Shown piece after piece: positions 52,553 through 63,054 of a stretch of DNA of 64,000 bases. Below the pieces are notes generated by a model. It was not told the DNA's origin and ran no database searches. It was given only the letters and a program-made list of their open reading frames with translations. The DNA is from Mycolicibacterium confluentis (lineage in GTDB: Bacteria; Actinomycetota; Actinomycetes; Mycobacteriales; Mycobacteriaceae). The stretch spans positions 1,736,001 through 1,800,000 of the forward strand of contig NZ_AP022612.1 in the NCBI RefSeq assembly GCF_010729895.1. Direction: 5' to 3'. The position numbers and the translations under genes are program-made. Each line of letters opens with the position of its first letter. Positions within the stretch are counted from its first letter, which is position 1.

Positions 52553-52984
52553 GTGCGCAGCATGCCGACAATGACGTCCGACGAGCGACAGCAGTTCCTG
52601 GCCGACGTGCACGTGGGGGTGATCGCCGTCGAGCGACCCGACCGTGCGCCGCTGACCGTGCCGATCTGGTACGGCTACGAACCCGGTGGCGAAGTGCTGC
52701 TGTGGACCGAGGCCTCCTCGATCAAGCACACGCTGATCAGGGCGGCGGGGCGGTTCGCGATCAGCGTGCAGCACGAGCAGCCGCCGTACAAGTACGTGAC
52801 GGCCGAGGGTGACGTGGTGGGTGTCGACCCCGCGACCGACGACGTGGTGCGCGCGATCGCGGTGCGCTATCTCGGTGAGGAGGCCGGCAATCAGTTCACC
52901 GACGAGAACCTCACGTCGTCGTCCGTGGTGATCCGCATGAAGCCCAAGCGGTGGTTGAGCACGGACTACTCCAAGGAGGGGTAG
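52553..52984 (+). CDS. Pyridoxamine 5'-phosphate oxidase-like (PPOX, F420/flavin-binding split barrel) protein
   Basis: About 143 aa split-barrel protein: ERQQFLADVHVGVIAVERPDRAPLTVPIWYGYEPGGEVLLWTEASSIKHTLIRAAGRFAISVQHE, YKYVTAEGDVVGVDP, and RMKPKRWLSTDYSKEG. Many mycobacterial members bind F420 or FMN and reduce small molecules. GTG 52553 sits five bases after GGAG; ATG 52562 and ATG 52571 are possible alternatives. The stop lies within a palindrome shared with the convergent permease gene. Confidence 0.82.
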   Translation: MRSMPTMTSDERQQFLADVHVGVIAVERPDRAPLTVPIWYGYEPGGEVLLWTEASSIKHTLIRAAGRFAISVQHEQPPYKYVTAEGDVVGVDPATDDVVRAIAVRYLGEEAGNQFTDENLTSSSVVIRMKPKRWLSTDYSKEG

Positions 52985-53027
52985 GGGCTGCCGCGCTCGT
53001 CCGCCGGTGCGAGGGCGAGGCCCCTAC
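52981..53027. terminator. Bidirectional hairpin containing both convergent stop codons
   Basis: GTAGGGGC (52981-52988) and GCCCCTAC (53020-53027) are perfect 8-bp arms with a GC-rich inner stem. The TAG stops of the PPOX gene and the permease gene lie inside the arms. No poly-U tract follows, as is common in mycobacterial terminators. Confidence 0.5.
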
Positions 53028-54364
53028 TGGTGCTCGATGTCCAGCACCGGCGTGGGCCGGCGGAACCCGCGGGTCACGCTGAGCAGCCAGATGAAGCCGA
53101 TGGCCAGCCAGCACAGCCCGATCACCAGGGTCAGCCCCGACAGGCTGGTCCACAGCCAGACCGTGAGCAGGAACCCGATCAACGGCAGCACCAGGTTCAA
53201 CAGCACGTTGGAGCGCTCACGCAGGTCGAGGTAGAAGTGCTTGATCACCGTCAGGTTGACCACCGAGAAGGCCACCAGCGCACCGAAACTGATCAGCGAC
53301 GCGAGAGTGGCCAGGTCGATCACGATCGCCAGCAGCGACACCACGCTGACCACGCCGATCGCGTACACCGGCGTGCTGAACCGCGGCGACACGTACCCGA
53401 ACACCCGACGCGGCAGGACGCCGTCGCGGCCCATCGCGAACAGGATGCGGGCCACTGAGGCCTGCGAGGTCAGCGCCGAACCCAACGCGCCGGCGACATA
53501 GGCCGCGGTGAAGAAGTTGTTCAGGAACTGCCCTCCCGCGGCCACCATGACGTCCAGTGATCCGGAGTCCACGTCGTCGAAGTTGTTCGACGGGAACACC
53601 AGCTGCGACACGTAGGACAGCAGGATGAAGATCAGCCCGGAAACGATGGTCGCGATCATGATCGCCCGCGGCACACCACGCTTGGGGTCCTTGGCTTCCT
53701 CCGCCAGCGTCGACACGGCGTCGAAGCCCAGGAACGACAGGCACAGGATGGCCGCACCGGCCAGGACCGGATTCAGTCCGCCCGCAGACCCGTCGCCGCT
53801 GAACGGGGCCGCGAGATTGACATCACCACCGCCGAAGATCTTGCCGGCCGCGAGCACGATGAACACCACGATGAAGATCGTCTGCACCGCGATGATCAGG
53901 AAGTTGGTCCGCGCCACCGACACGATCCCGACGATGTTGAGCACGGTCACCACCGCGATCGCGATCACCACGACGGCCCACTGGGGCAGTGCGGGCACGG
54001 CGGCGTTGAGGTAGATGCCGATGACGAGGTAGTTGATCATCGGCAGGAACAGGTAGTCCAGCAGCAGTGACCACCCGGCCAGGAAACCCGTTGGGGCGCC
54101 GAACGTCTTCTGGGTGTATGTGTATGCCGAACCGGCGACGGGGAACGCGGCCGACATCCGCGCGTAGGACAGCGCGGTGAACACCATCGCGACGAGCGTC
54201 ACGATGTAGGCCAACGGCAGGCGACCGCCCGAGGTCTCGGTGACGATGCCGTACGTGGTGAAGACCGTCAGCGGCACCATGTACACCAGGCCGAACAGCA
54301 CGAGCGACGGAACGCCCAGCGCGCGTTTCAGATGGCCTTCATGCGGAGAGGTCTGCACAGTCAA
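53024..54364 (-). CDS. APC-superfamily amino acid/polyamine permease
   Basis: 446 aa, about 12 transmembrane segments. The family start LKRALGVPSLVLFGLVYMVPLTVFTTYGIV is followed by GSAYTYTQKTFGAPTGFLAGWSLLLDYLFLPM, LSFLGFDAVSTLAEEAKDPKRGVPRAI and ARILFAMGRDGVLPRRVFGYV, typical of polyamine or amino acid importers such as PuuP. TTG 54364 with GAAAGG seven bases upstream is chosen; GTG 54358 is an alternative. It follows the amidohydrolase by 11 bases and is the last gene of a three-gene catabolic operon. Confidence 0.9.
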   Translation of the reverse strand: MTVQTSPHEGHLKRALGVPSLVLFGLVYMVPLTVFTTYGIVTETSGGRLPLAYIVTLVAMVFTALSYARMSAAFPVAGSAYTYTQKTFGAPTGFLAGWSLLLDYLFLPMINYLVIGIYLNAAVPALPQWAVVVIAIAVVTVLNIVGIVSVARTNFLIIAVQTIFIVVFIVLAAGKIFGGGDVNLAAPFSGDGSAGGLNPVLAGAAILCLSFLGFDAVSTLAEEAKDPKRGVPRAIMIATIVSGLIFILLSYVSQLVFPSNNFDDVDSGSLDVMVAAGGQFLNNFFTAAYVAGALGSALTSQASVARILFAMGRDGVLPRRVFGYVSPRFSTPVYAIGVVSVVSLLAIVIDLATLASLISFGALVAFSVVNLTVIKHFYLDLRERSNVLLNLVLPLIGFLLTVWLWTSLSGLTLVIGLCWLAIGFIWLLSVTRGFRRPTPVLDIEHQ

Positions 54365-54375
54365 GGGTCAGCCTT

Positions 54376-55983
54376 TCAGTTGTCGGCCTGGTGGGCGGTG
54401 GCACCGCCGAGGTAGGTGGCGCGCACCGTCACCTTCGGCAGCAGATCCGGGGCAGTGGTGCGGGGGTCGCGGTCGAGCCAGACCAGATCGGCGCTGGCAC
54501 CGGCAACGGCACGTCCCCAATTGTGCTCGGCGAAAGCCTGATTCGCGACCCCGGAGGTGTAGGCGGTCAGGGCTGCGTCGATGGGCAGGATCTCGTGCGG
54601 GGTCCAGCCGCCCGCGGGTTCGCCGTCGACCGTGCAGCGCGACACCGCGACGGCGATCCCGTCCAGCGGTGCGCCGGAGGACACCGGCCAGTCCGATCCG
54701 AATCCCAATGGCGCACCGGATTTCTCGAGGGTGCGGATGGGGTACTGCTTGCCGGCGCGCTCGGCGCCCAGGCGAGGAATGGTCAGCACCGTCATCAGCG
54801 CGTCCATCTGCGCCCACAGCGGCTGCATGTTGGGGATGACGCCCAGGTCGGCGAACCGGCCCAGGTCGGCGTCGTCGATCAGTTGGCAGTGCGCGATCAC
54901 CGGCCGCCGGTCCCGCGGCGGATTCACCCTTGTCACGTACTCGATGGCGTCGAGCGCCTGACGCACCGCGGCGTCGCCGATCGCGTGGATGTGGATCTGC
55001 AGGCCCAGTTCGTCGACGCGGCGGGCGGCCTCGGCCAGCGACTGGCCCTCCCAGTTCTGCTGGCCGTGGCTGTGCAGGCCCGTGCAGTAGGGCGCCAGCA
55101 GCGCACCGGTCTCGTTCTCCACGACTCCGTCGGCGAAGAACTTCACGGTGTTCGCGGTCAGCATCGGCGAACCGATCTCGTCGACGGCGCGGCGCTGGGC
55201 CGCGAACCGCTCGACCTGCGCGTCGAAGTGGCGCGGATCGGCATACAACGCGAGGTTGAACCGCATGCGCAGCACGCCGCGGCGAGCCGCCTCGATGTAG
55301 GTCGCGACGTCGGCGGGTTCCACCCAGGCGTCCTGCACCCACGTCACGCCGCGGGCCAGGTAGTAGTCGGCGGCGGTGCCGAGCGCGTCGATGCGCTCCT
55401 GCTCTTCGCGGGGCGGCATCACGTTCATCACCAGATCCGTTGCGCCCCACTCTCGCAGCGTGCCCAGCACGGAGCCGTCGGGGCGGTGCGGGATCTCGCC
55501 GAGCACGGGATCCGGGGTGTCGGGCGTGATCCCGGCGCGTTCGAGTGCCACCGAGTTGACCCACAGGGTGTGGTAGTCCCACGCGCGCAGCACGACGGGC
55601 CGATCCGGCACGGCGGCGTCGAGCCAGCGGGCGTCGAACAGTCCGCCCGGTGCGAGGCTGCCGTCATAGGAGGCCCCGACGATCCACTCCTGCTCGGGGT
55701 GCTCGTCGGCGTACTTTTTGACCGCGGCGACGATCTCGTCGACCGACTCGCAGGCGCGCACGGGCGGCCCGACGGCCTCGAGGCCGCCGTAGAGGGGGTG
55801 CGCGTGGCCGTCGCCGAAGGAGGCCATGAGGAACCCGCCGCCGAGGTCGACGCGCTCGGCCTCGGCGCCTCGGGCGCGGGCCTCGTCGCCGAGTGCGGCG
55901 ATCACGCCGTCGACGACGAGCAGCGCGTCAGCGTCCTCGGTGCCCGTCCAGATGACGCCGTTGGTGAACAGGGTGGCGCTCAT
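54376..55983 (-). CDS. YtcJ-like metal-dependent amidohydrolase
   Basis: 535 aa. The N-terminal GVIWTGTEDADALLV beta domain leads to the metal site FGDGHAHPLYGG (HxH). A WDYHTLWVNSVAL block, GVTWVQDAWVE, the second metal site HIHAIGDAAV, VIAHCQLIDDADLGRF, and FGSDWPVSSGAPLDG (catalytic Asp) follow, as in the YtcJ/amidohydrolase-3 family. It hydrolyses an amide or imide bond of an unknown substrate. The start overlaps the N-carbamoylputrescine amidase-like gene (ATGA), so it probably follows that enzyme in a degradative pathway. Confidence 0.9.
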   Translation of the reverse strand: MSATLFTNGVIWTGTEDADALLVVDGVIAALGDEARARGAEAERVDLGGGFLMASFGDGHAHPLYGGLEAVGPPVRACESVDEIVAAVKKYADEHPEQEWIVGASYDGSLAPGGLFDARWLDAAVPDRPVVLRAWDYHTLWVNSVALERAGITPDTPDPVLGEIPHRPDGSVLGTLREWGATDLVMNVMPPREEQERIDALGTAADYYLARGVTWVQDAWVEPADVATYIEAARRGVLRMRFNLALYADPRHFDAQVERFAAQRRAVDEIGSPMLTANTVKFFADGVVENETGALLAPYCTGLHSHGQQNWEGQSLAEAARRVDELGLQIHIHAIGDAAVRQALDAIEYVTRVNPPRDRRPVIAHCQLIDDADLGRFADLGVIPNMQPLWAQMDALMTVLTIPRLGAERAGKQYPIRTLEKSGAPLGFGSDWPVSSGAPLDGIAVAVSRCTVDGEPAGGWTPHEILPIDAALTAYTSGVANQAFAEHNWGRAVAGASADLVWLDRDPRTTAPDLLPKVTVRATYLGGATAHQADN

Positions 55984-56960
55984 TTGACCACCGCCGTCGC
56001 AGCGTGTCCGACACCGTAAGGCCGTTGTGGATCAACGGGTTCGGTCAACCGCCGGTATGTGTCGGGGCGGCGGGTGAGCAGGAACGGGAACAGCTCGAGC
56101 CAGTCGCGGCGCTGGTCGAGGTCGAGATCGGCCACCAGCACAGCCTCCTCGTCGCGCGGGGCCTGCACCAGCACCCGGCCGTACGGGTCGGAGATGAACG
56201 ACGACCCGTAGAAGCTCACGCTGCCCTCGTCGCCGACGCGGTTGGGCACCACCATGAACAGACCGCTGTTGATGCCGTTGGCCACGATGACCTGCTGCCA
56301 CAGCGGGCGGGTGTCGAAGTCGGGGAACACCGGTTCGGAGCCGATCGCCGTCGGATAGACGAGGATCTCTGCACCGCCGAGCGAGTACTCGCGCGCGACC
56401 TCGGGAAACCACTCGTCCCAGCAGGTCGGCATCCCGATGCGCGCGTCCAGACCCTCGGGTTCATAGACGGGGTAGGGGTCGGTGGCCGGGCCGGGGCGGA
56501 AGTAGGTGTCCTCGTAGTAGCCGGCCGAGATGGGGATGTGCAGTTTGCGGGTGCGGCCCACCAGTTCACCGTCCGGGGACACCAGGATCGCGGTGTTGAA
56601 CCCCAGTCCGTCATCGCCTGGTGCGCGCTCGTACAGCGAGGCGTGCACGAAGATGCCGTGCTCACGGGCCGCGGTGGCGGCCAGGGCGAACGTCGGGCCG
56701 CCCGTCAGATCCTCGGCCAGGGCCGCGGCGTCTGCGCCACCCGGCTGATCTGCGGGGTAGCGCAGCAGCGTGATCTCGGGCAGGAACACCGCCTGAGCGC
56801 CCTCTGCGGCCGCCGTGGCGATGCCTGAGCGCAGGGCCGTGACCAGCTCGTCGGCGTCGGGTCGCCACCGGTGCTGCACCAGCGCGACCCGCAGCGGCGG
56901 TCGCGTCGACGCGGTGGACCGTGCGGGTGGGGGCGCCGGGGGTGCGGTCAGGATGATCAT
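55980..56960 (-). CDS. Carbon-nitrogen hydrolase, N-carbamoylputrescine amidase (AguB)-like
   Basis: 326 aa nitrilase-superfamily amidase. The catalytic triad is visible: Glu in FLPEITLLRYP, Lys in RTRKLHIPISAGYYED and Cys in MPTCWDEWFPEVARE. The KLHIP and GYYEDTYFRPG blocks match AguB, which releases putrescine, CO2 and ammonia from N-carbamoylputrescine. Related beta-ureidopropionases and omega-amidases are alternatives. First gene of an operon with an amidohydrolase and an APC permease, divergent from a TetR regulator across two dyads. Confidence 0.85.
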   Translation of the reverse strand: MIILTAPPAPPPARSTASTRPPLRVALVQHRWRPDADELVTALRSGIATAAAEGAQAVFLPEITLLRYPADQPGGADAAALAEDLTGGPTFALAATAAREHGIFVHASLYERAPGDDGLGFNTAILVSPDGELVGRTRKLHIPISAGYYEDTYFRPGPATDPYPVYEPEGLDARIGMPTCWDEWFPEVAREYSLGGAEILVYPTAIGSEPVFPDFDTRPLWQQVIVANGINSGLFMVVPNRVGDEGSVSFYGSSFISDPYGRVLVQAPRDEEAVLVADLDLDQRRDWLELFPFLLTRRPDTYRRLTEPVDPQRPYGVGHAATAVVK

Positions 56961-56970
56961 CGAGCTCCTA

Positions 56971-57005
56971 AAACGAATGAAGTTCGTTTATTGTGTGGGC
57001 ACACA
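56971..57005. promoter_or_regulatory. Two dyads in the TetR/amidase divergent promoter (candidate operators)
   Basis: AAACGAA-TGAAG-TTCGTTT (56971-56989) is a perfect 7-bp inverted repeat with a 5-base spacer. TGTGTG-GG-CACACA (56992-57005) is a second one. Both lie in the 73-base region between the start codons, as expected for autoregulation by the TetR protein. Confidence 0.65.
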
Positions 57006-57033
57006 CTGGAGCGCGCAAGGGGAACGTTGAAAA

Positions 57034-57639
57034 ATGGGTCGTCCGCGCACGCCGCTGCTGTCCGCCGAGCGCATCGCGGAGGCGGCACTGAGCCTCGTGC
57101 AGTCCACGGGCGGCTTCACCATGCCGGGGGTCGCGCAGAAGCTCAAGGTGCGGCCGTCTTCGCTGTACAACCACGTCAGCAGCCGCGACGAGATCGTCGA
57201 ACTGCTGCGTGAGCGGGCCATGTCCGAGGTCGAACTGCCCGCCGACGATCCGGAGCGCCCGTGGCGCGAGGTGGTGGCCGACATCATGCGGTCCTACCGC
57301 CGCAGCTTCGCCCGCTACCCGCAGTTGATCCCGTTGTTGACCGAGCACGCCGTCAACAGCACGCACGCGATCACCATGTACAACGCGCTGGCCGTCACCC
57401 TGGCGCGCGCGGGCTTCGACGCGGCCGACACCCTGCGGGCGATCACTCTGATGGACTCGTTCGTGCTGGGCGCGGCGCTGGATGTGGCCGCTCCCGACGA
57501 GCCGTGGCAGTCCAGTGCGCAGGTGGGTCCGGAACTCGCGGCAGCGCTGGCCACCGGGGCGCCCAAACCCCAGCGCGCCGACGATGCGTTCGAATTCGGC
57601 CTCGCGGTACTGCTGCGGGGGTTGCGACCCGCGCTATGA
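57034..57639 (+). CDS. TetR-family transcriptional regulator
   Basis: 201 aa. The helix-turn-helix is in residues 10-55 (ERIAEAALSLVQSTGGFTMPGVAQKLKVRPSSLYNHVSSRDEIVELL), a standard TetR DNA-binding domain. The ligand domain (WREVVADIMRSYRRSFARYPQLIPLLTEHAV) resembles the TetR_C group. It is divergent from the amidase-amidohydrolase-permease operon and probably represses it until the substrate is present. The 3' end overlaps the convergent YceI gene by six bases. Confidence 0.92.
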   Translation: MGRPRTPLLSAERIAEAALSLVQSTGGFTMPGVAQKLKVRPSSLYNHVSSRDEIVELLRERAMSEVELPADDPERPWREVVADIMRSYRRSFARYPQLIPLLTEHAVNSTHAITMYNALAVTLARAGFDAADTLRAITLMDSFVLGAALDVAAPDEPWQSSAQVGPELAAALATGAPKPQRADDAFEFGLAVLLRGLRPAL

Positions 57640-58173
57640 CCGCGCTTGCGCGGAGAACTCGACCGTGACGATGTCGGCGACCTTCATCGCGCCCATCGCC
57701 ATCGAATACGGCTTGACCTTGAACGCTTTGTGCGACACCTCAACCCGGGTCCCGAGCTGCCAGACGCCGTCGACGTCGACCACGTCGACATCCACGTCGA
57801 CGGTGTTGGTGACCCCATGGATGCTCAGCGGCCCGCGCAGGCGGTATCCGGCCGTGGCGGTGGTGATCTCCTCGGCGTGGAACTCGATGGTCGGAAAACG
57901 CTTGGCATTGAGGGCCTTGCACGCATTGGCGCGCACGATGGCCTTCTCAGGACCGGTCAACGGCGTGAGGCCGCCCTCGCCGCTGCGCACCCGCAGTGAG
58001 TCGACGTCGACGGTCAGGTGCGCCGAGACCGGTTGACCGTCGGATTCCTCGACACTGATCCGCCAGGACTCCATCGCGATGGTCAGTCGATGCCCCATCC
58101 GTGCCGCGGCCCCCGTCACGCCGGTCAGCAGGGTCAGGGTGCCGTCGGACTGATCGAGGTTCACGGGCTTCAC
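57634..58173 (-). CDS. YceI-family lipid-binding protein
   Basis: 179 aa. YceI lipocalin-like barrel: DGTLTLLTGVTGAAARMGHRLTIAMESWRISVE, LTVDVDSLRV, NAKRFPTIEFHAEEITTATAGYRLRGPLSIHGVTNTVDVDVDV. No signal peptide, so it is probably cytoplasmic, in contrast to proteobacterial YceI. It could bind a polyisoprenoid. GTG 58173 is chosen; GTG 58164 is an alternative. It starts 12 bases after the AspT-type transporter gene stop and may be co-transcribed with it. Confidence 0.88.
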   Translation of the reverse strand: MKPVNLDQSDGTLTLLTGVTGAAARMGHRLTIAMESWRISVEESDGQPVSAHLTVDVDSLRVRSGEGGLTPLTGPEKAIVRANACKALNAKRFPTIEFHAEEITTATAGYRLRGPLSIHGVTNTVDVDVDVVDVDGVWQLGTRVEVSHKAFKVKPYSMAMGAMKVADIVTVEFSAQARS

Positions 58174-58185
58174 TGTAAGGGGACG

Positions 58186-59766
58186 TCAGAAGTACACCAC
58201 CATCAACTGTGCCAGGAACACCTTGATGATCATGGACATCGGGAACAGCACCGCGTACCCCAGGGCGACCCGCTGATCCGGCATCCGGGTCATGGCGTAG
58301 GCATACGGCGCCGGGTTGAGCTGAGATCCGGTGAGCCCGCCCAAGGCTCGCGCGGTGCCGTAGCGCAGCACGGTGCGCAGGCCGAGCACACAGATCACCG
58401 CGTGGACCGCCGAGATCGCCACGCCCAGCACCACGAGTTGCACGCCGTTCGCCGACAGTGCGGGCACCAGGTCGCCGCCGGCGCCTGTTCCCACGGCGAC
58501 GAGAAACACCAACAGCGAGAACTGATTCAGGGTGTTGGCGACGTTGCCGGGAAGCGTCCACACCACCGGACCGGTGCGGCCCACCGCGCCCAGGATGACA
58601 CCGACCACCAGGGGTGCGGTCGCCGTGCCGAGCACCAGTGTGCCGCCGCCGGGCAGCGGAATCTCGAGAAACGCCAATACCAGGCCCAGCGCCAGTCCCA
58701 GACCGAGTCCGATGGCGTTGATGTCACCGGCTGTGCGCTCGGAATCGCCGAGGGCCGTGGTGATCTCACCCAGCCTGTCCCGGGGCGCGGTCACGCGGAG
58801 CCGATCACCGCTCTGCAGCACGAGGTCCGGGCTGGCGATGATGTCGATGTCACCGCGGCGGACCCGGCTGACCACGGCGTCGAACCGCTCGTCCAGGCGC
58901 AGATCCTGCAACTGCCGACCCACGAACTCGGGGTTGGACAGCGTGATGCGGCGAAAGTCGATGGTGGAGCGGTCCATCCACGGCTCCTGGGTGGCGGGCC
59001 GGCCCAGGTCGGTGATCATGCGCGCGACCTCGTCCTCCCGCGCGGTGATCGTCAGCAGGTCCCCGGCGATCAGGCGTTCGGCGTCGTGGGCGACGACGGT
59101 GTGCCCGCCGCGGGTCAGCCGTGACACCACCGCTTCGTATCGGCTCTCCAGGCCGTGCACACTCAGGTTGGGATCGCCGACGAGTTCCAGGGTGCGCACC
59201 ACGATCGGGGCAGGCTGCTCGCGGTCCTCCGCGGTGGGCCTGCGGCGTCCCGCGTTCACGAGGTACGCGCACGCGAGGATCGTCAGGAAGACCGTGATCG
59301 GATAGGCGACGGCGTAGCCGATGGCCGGTTCGGGCGGAATCGCGCCGCCCTCGGCGAGCTGCTGCTGCACCGCGCCCAGCGCCGCGGTGGCCGTGCCCGC
59401 ACCGGAGAACGCCCCGGCGACGGTGCCGGTGTCGAGGCCGAACACGGCGCCCACGCCGAGGGCGGCGGCGGCCATGCCCACGATCGCGACAATGGAGACG
59501 ACGACGGGCTGCCAACTGGTGCGCAGCGCGGTCACGAACGACGGCCCGGCGGCGATGCCGACGACGTAGCAGAACACGCACAGCGACAGGCTCGTCACGA
59601 TCGGCGGCAGGCCGACCTCCGGTTCGACGGCCGCCAGGGCCAACGCGACGAACAGCGCGCCAGCCGGGCCAAAGGACACCGGGCCGAAGCGGATGCGGCC
59701 GAACATGCTGCCGACGCCGACGCAGAAGAACAGCGTCAGCAGGGGACTGTCGACAAACCACTGCAT
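58186..59766 (-). CDS. AspT/YidE-type transporter with two RCK_C (TrkA-C) domains
   Basis: 526 aa. Two five-helix membrane blocks flank a cytoplasmic part with two TrkA-C domains. N-terminal block: SPLLTLFFCVGVGSMFGRIRFGPVSFGPAGALFVALAL. Regulatory part: LSVHGLESRYEAVVSRLTRGG, LIAGDLLTITA and LDERFDAVVSRVRRGD, LQSGDRLRVTAPRD. C-terminal block: LGTATAPLVVGVILGAVGRTGPV. The family includes the aspartate:alanine antiporter AspT; a dicarboxylate or amino acid antiporter is likely. ATG 59766 is clear. Confidence 0.88.
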   Translation of the reverse strand: MQWFVDSPLLTLFFCVGVGSMFGRIRFGPVSFGPAGALFVALALAAVEPEVGLPPIVTSLSLCVFCYVVGIAAGPSFVTALRTSWQPVVVSIVAIVGMAAAALGVGAVFGLDTGTVAGAFSGAGTATAALGAVQQQLAEGGAIPPEPAIGYAVAYPITVFLTILACAYLVNAGRRRPTAEDREQPAPIVVRTLELVGDPNLSVHGLESRYEAVVSRLTRGGHTVVAHDAERLIAGDLLTITAREDEVARMITDLGRPATQEPWMDRSTIDFRRITLSNPEFVGRQLQDLRLDERFDAVVSRVRRGDIDIIASPDLVLQSGDRLRVTAPRDRLGEITTALGDSERTAGDINAIGLGLGLALGLVLAFLEIPLPGGGTLVLGTATAPLVVGVILGAVGRTGPVVWTLPGNVANTLNQFSLLVFLVAVGTGAGGDLVPALSANGVQLVVLGVAISAVHAVICVLGLRTVLRYGTARALGGLTGSQLNPAPYAYAMTRMPDQRVALGYAVLFPMSMIIKVFLAQLMVVYF

Positions 59767-59881
59767 GTCGGCTCCTCGCGAAGCTGGGCGACATGTCGAT
59801 CAGACCATAAATGGCGCGCGGCGATGCCGAAGTCCGGCAACTCACTGAAACTATCGTCGCCCGAGGTCAATAATTCGGGTC

Positions 59882-60388
59882 ATGGCGACGCAGAAACTGT
59901 TGAGTTCCCTGAGTGAGGCCGATTTCGTGTTGGTGCGAGAGACCGCGCCCGAGGAGTTGGGCGGCCTCGACGAGGACGCCCTGCTCGACCTCCACGCCCG
60001 AGTCCGGCGCGCCCGTAACAAGCATGTCGGGGTGTACCGGCGCGATGCCGCGGTGCGCGTCTCGGCGAAAGGCGCTCGTGGTCAGGCCCGCCCGGCCAAC
60101 GCGCGCAATGCAGCCCGCGCAGAGATCTTCGAGGAGTCCCTGGCCCGGGTGAGTCGGCAGGTGGCCGCCGCCGCGCGGCAGAGCGCCAAGGAACTCAAGG
60201 AGGAACGCCTGGCCCAGGCCCGACAGGAGGCGGCGCCGGCCGCGTCCGCGGCGAAACCGCCTCGGACCTCGGGCGTCAAGCCCCGAGTGCTGACGGACAA
60301 GACTCGTCAGTCACCCGGGCGCAAGAAACGCGAAGCCGGTTCGATCGCCGCAGGCGCGCGCCGGCAGGCCAAGCGCGACAGCCGCTGA
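59882..60388 (+). CDS. Basic coiled-coil hypothetical protein
   Basis: 168 aa. Acidic start (MATQKLLSSLSEADFVLVRETAPEEL), then a highly basic helical region (DLHARVRRARNKHVGVYRRDAAVR; ARAEIFEESLARVSRQVAAAARQSAKELKEERL) and an Ala/Lys/Arg-rich tail. It looks like a nucleic-acid-binding protein, but no known family was recognised. It is convergent with glgP, with one base between the stops. The gene is probably real given length, ATG start and typical codon use. Confidence 0.65.
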   Translation: MATQKLLSSLSEADFVLVRETAPEELGGLDEDALLDLHARVRRARNKHVGVYRRDAAVRVSAKGARGQARPANARNAARAEIFEESLARVSRQVAAAARQSAKELKEERLAQARQEAAPAASAAKPPRTSGVKPRVLTDKTRQSPGRKKREAGSIAAGARRQAKRDSR

Positions 60389-60389
60389 A

Positions 60390-62924
<2,535 letters not shown>

Positions 62925-63054
62925 TGGCCCTCCGTAATTCAGCTGGGAAAGACGGGTTAGTTTGGCACTCCTGTGTTACGGGAGCCGCACGTGGGCGCAG
63001 GCGTATGTGAACTCCGCTTTACGGTAGTGCGGTTTGGGTGCAGGGGTCGGGCGC

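Noticed and set aside
51017..52984. 655-codon plus-strand frame ending at the PPOX stop
   Set aside because: Only the last ~143 codons look like a protein. The rest is the antisense shadow of the BacA-like gene.
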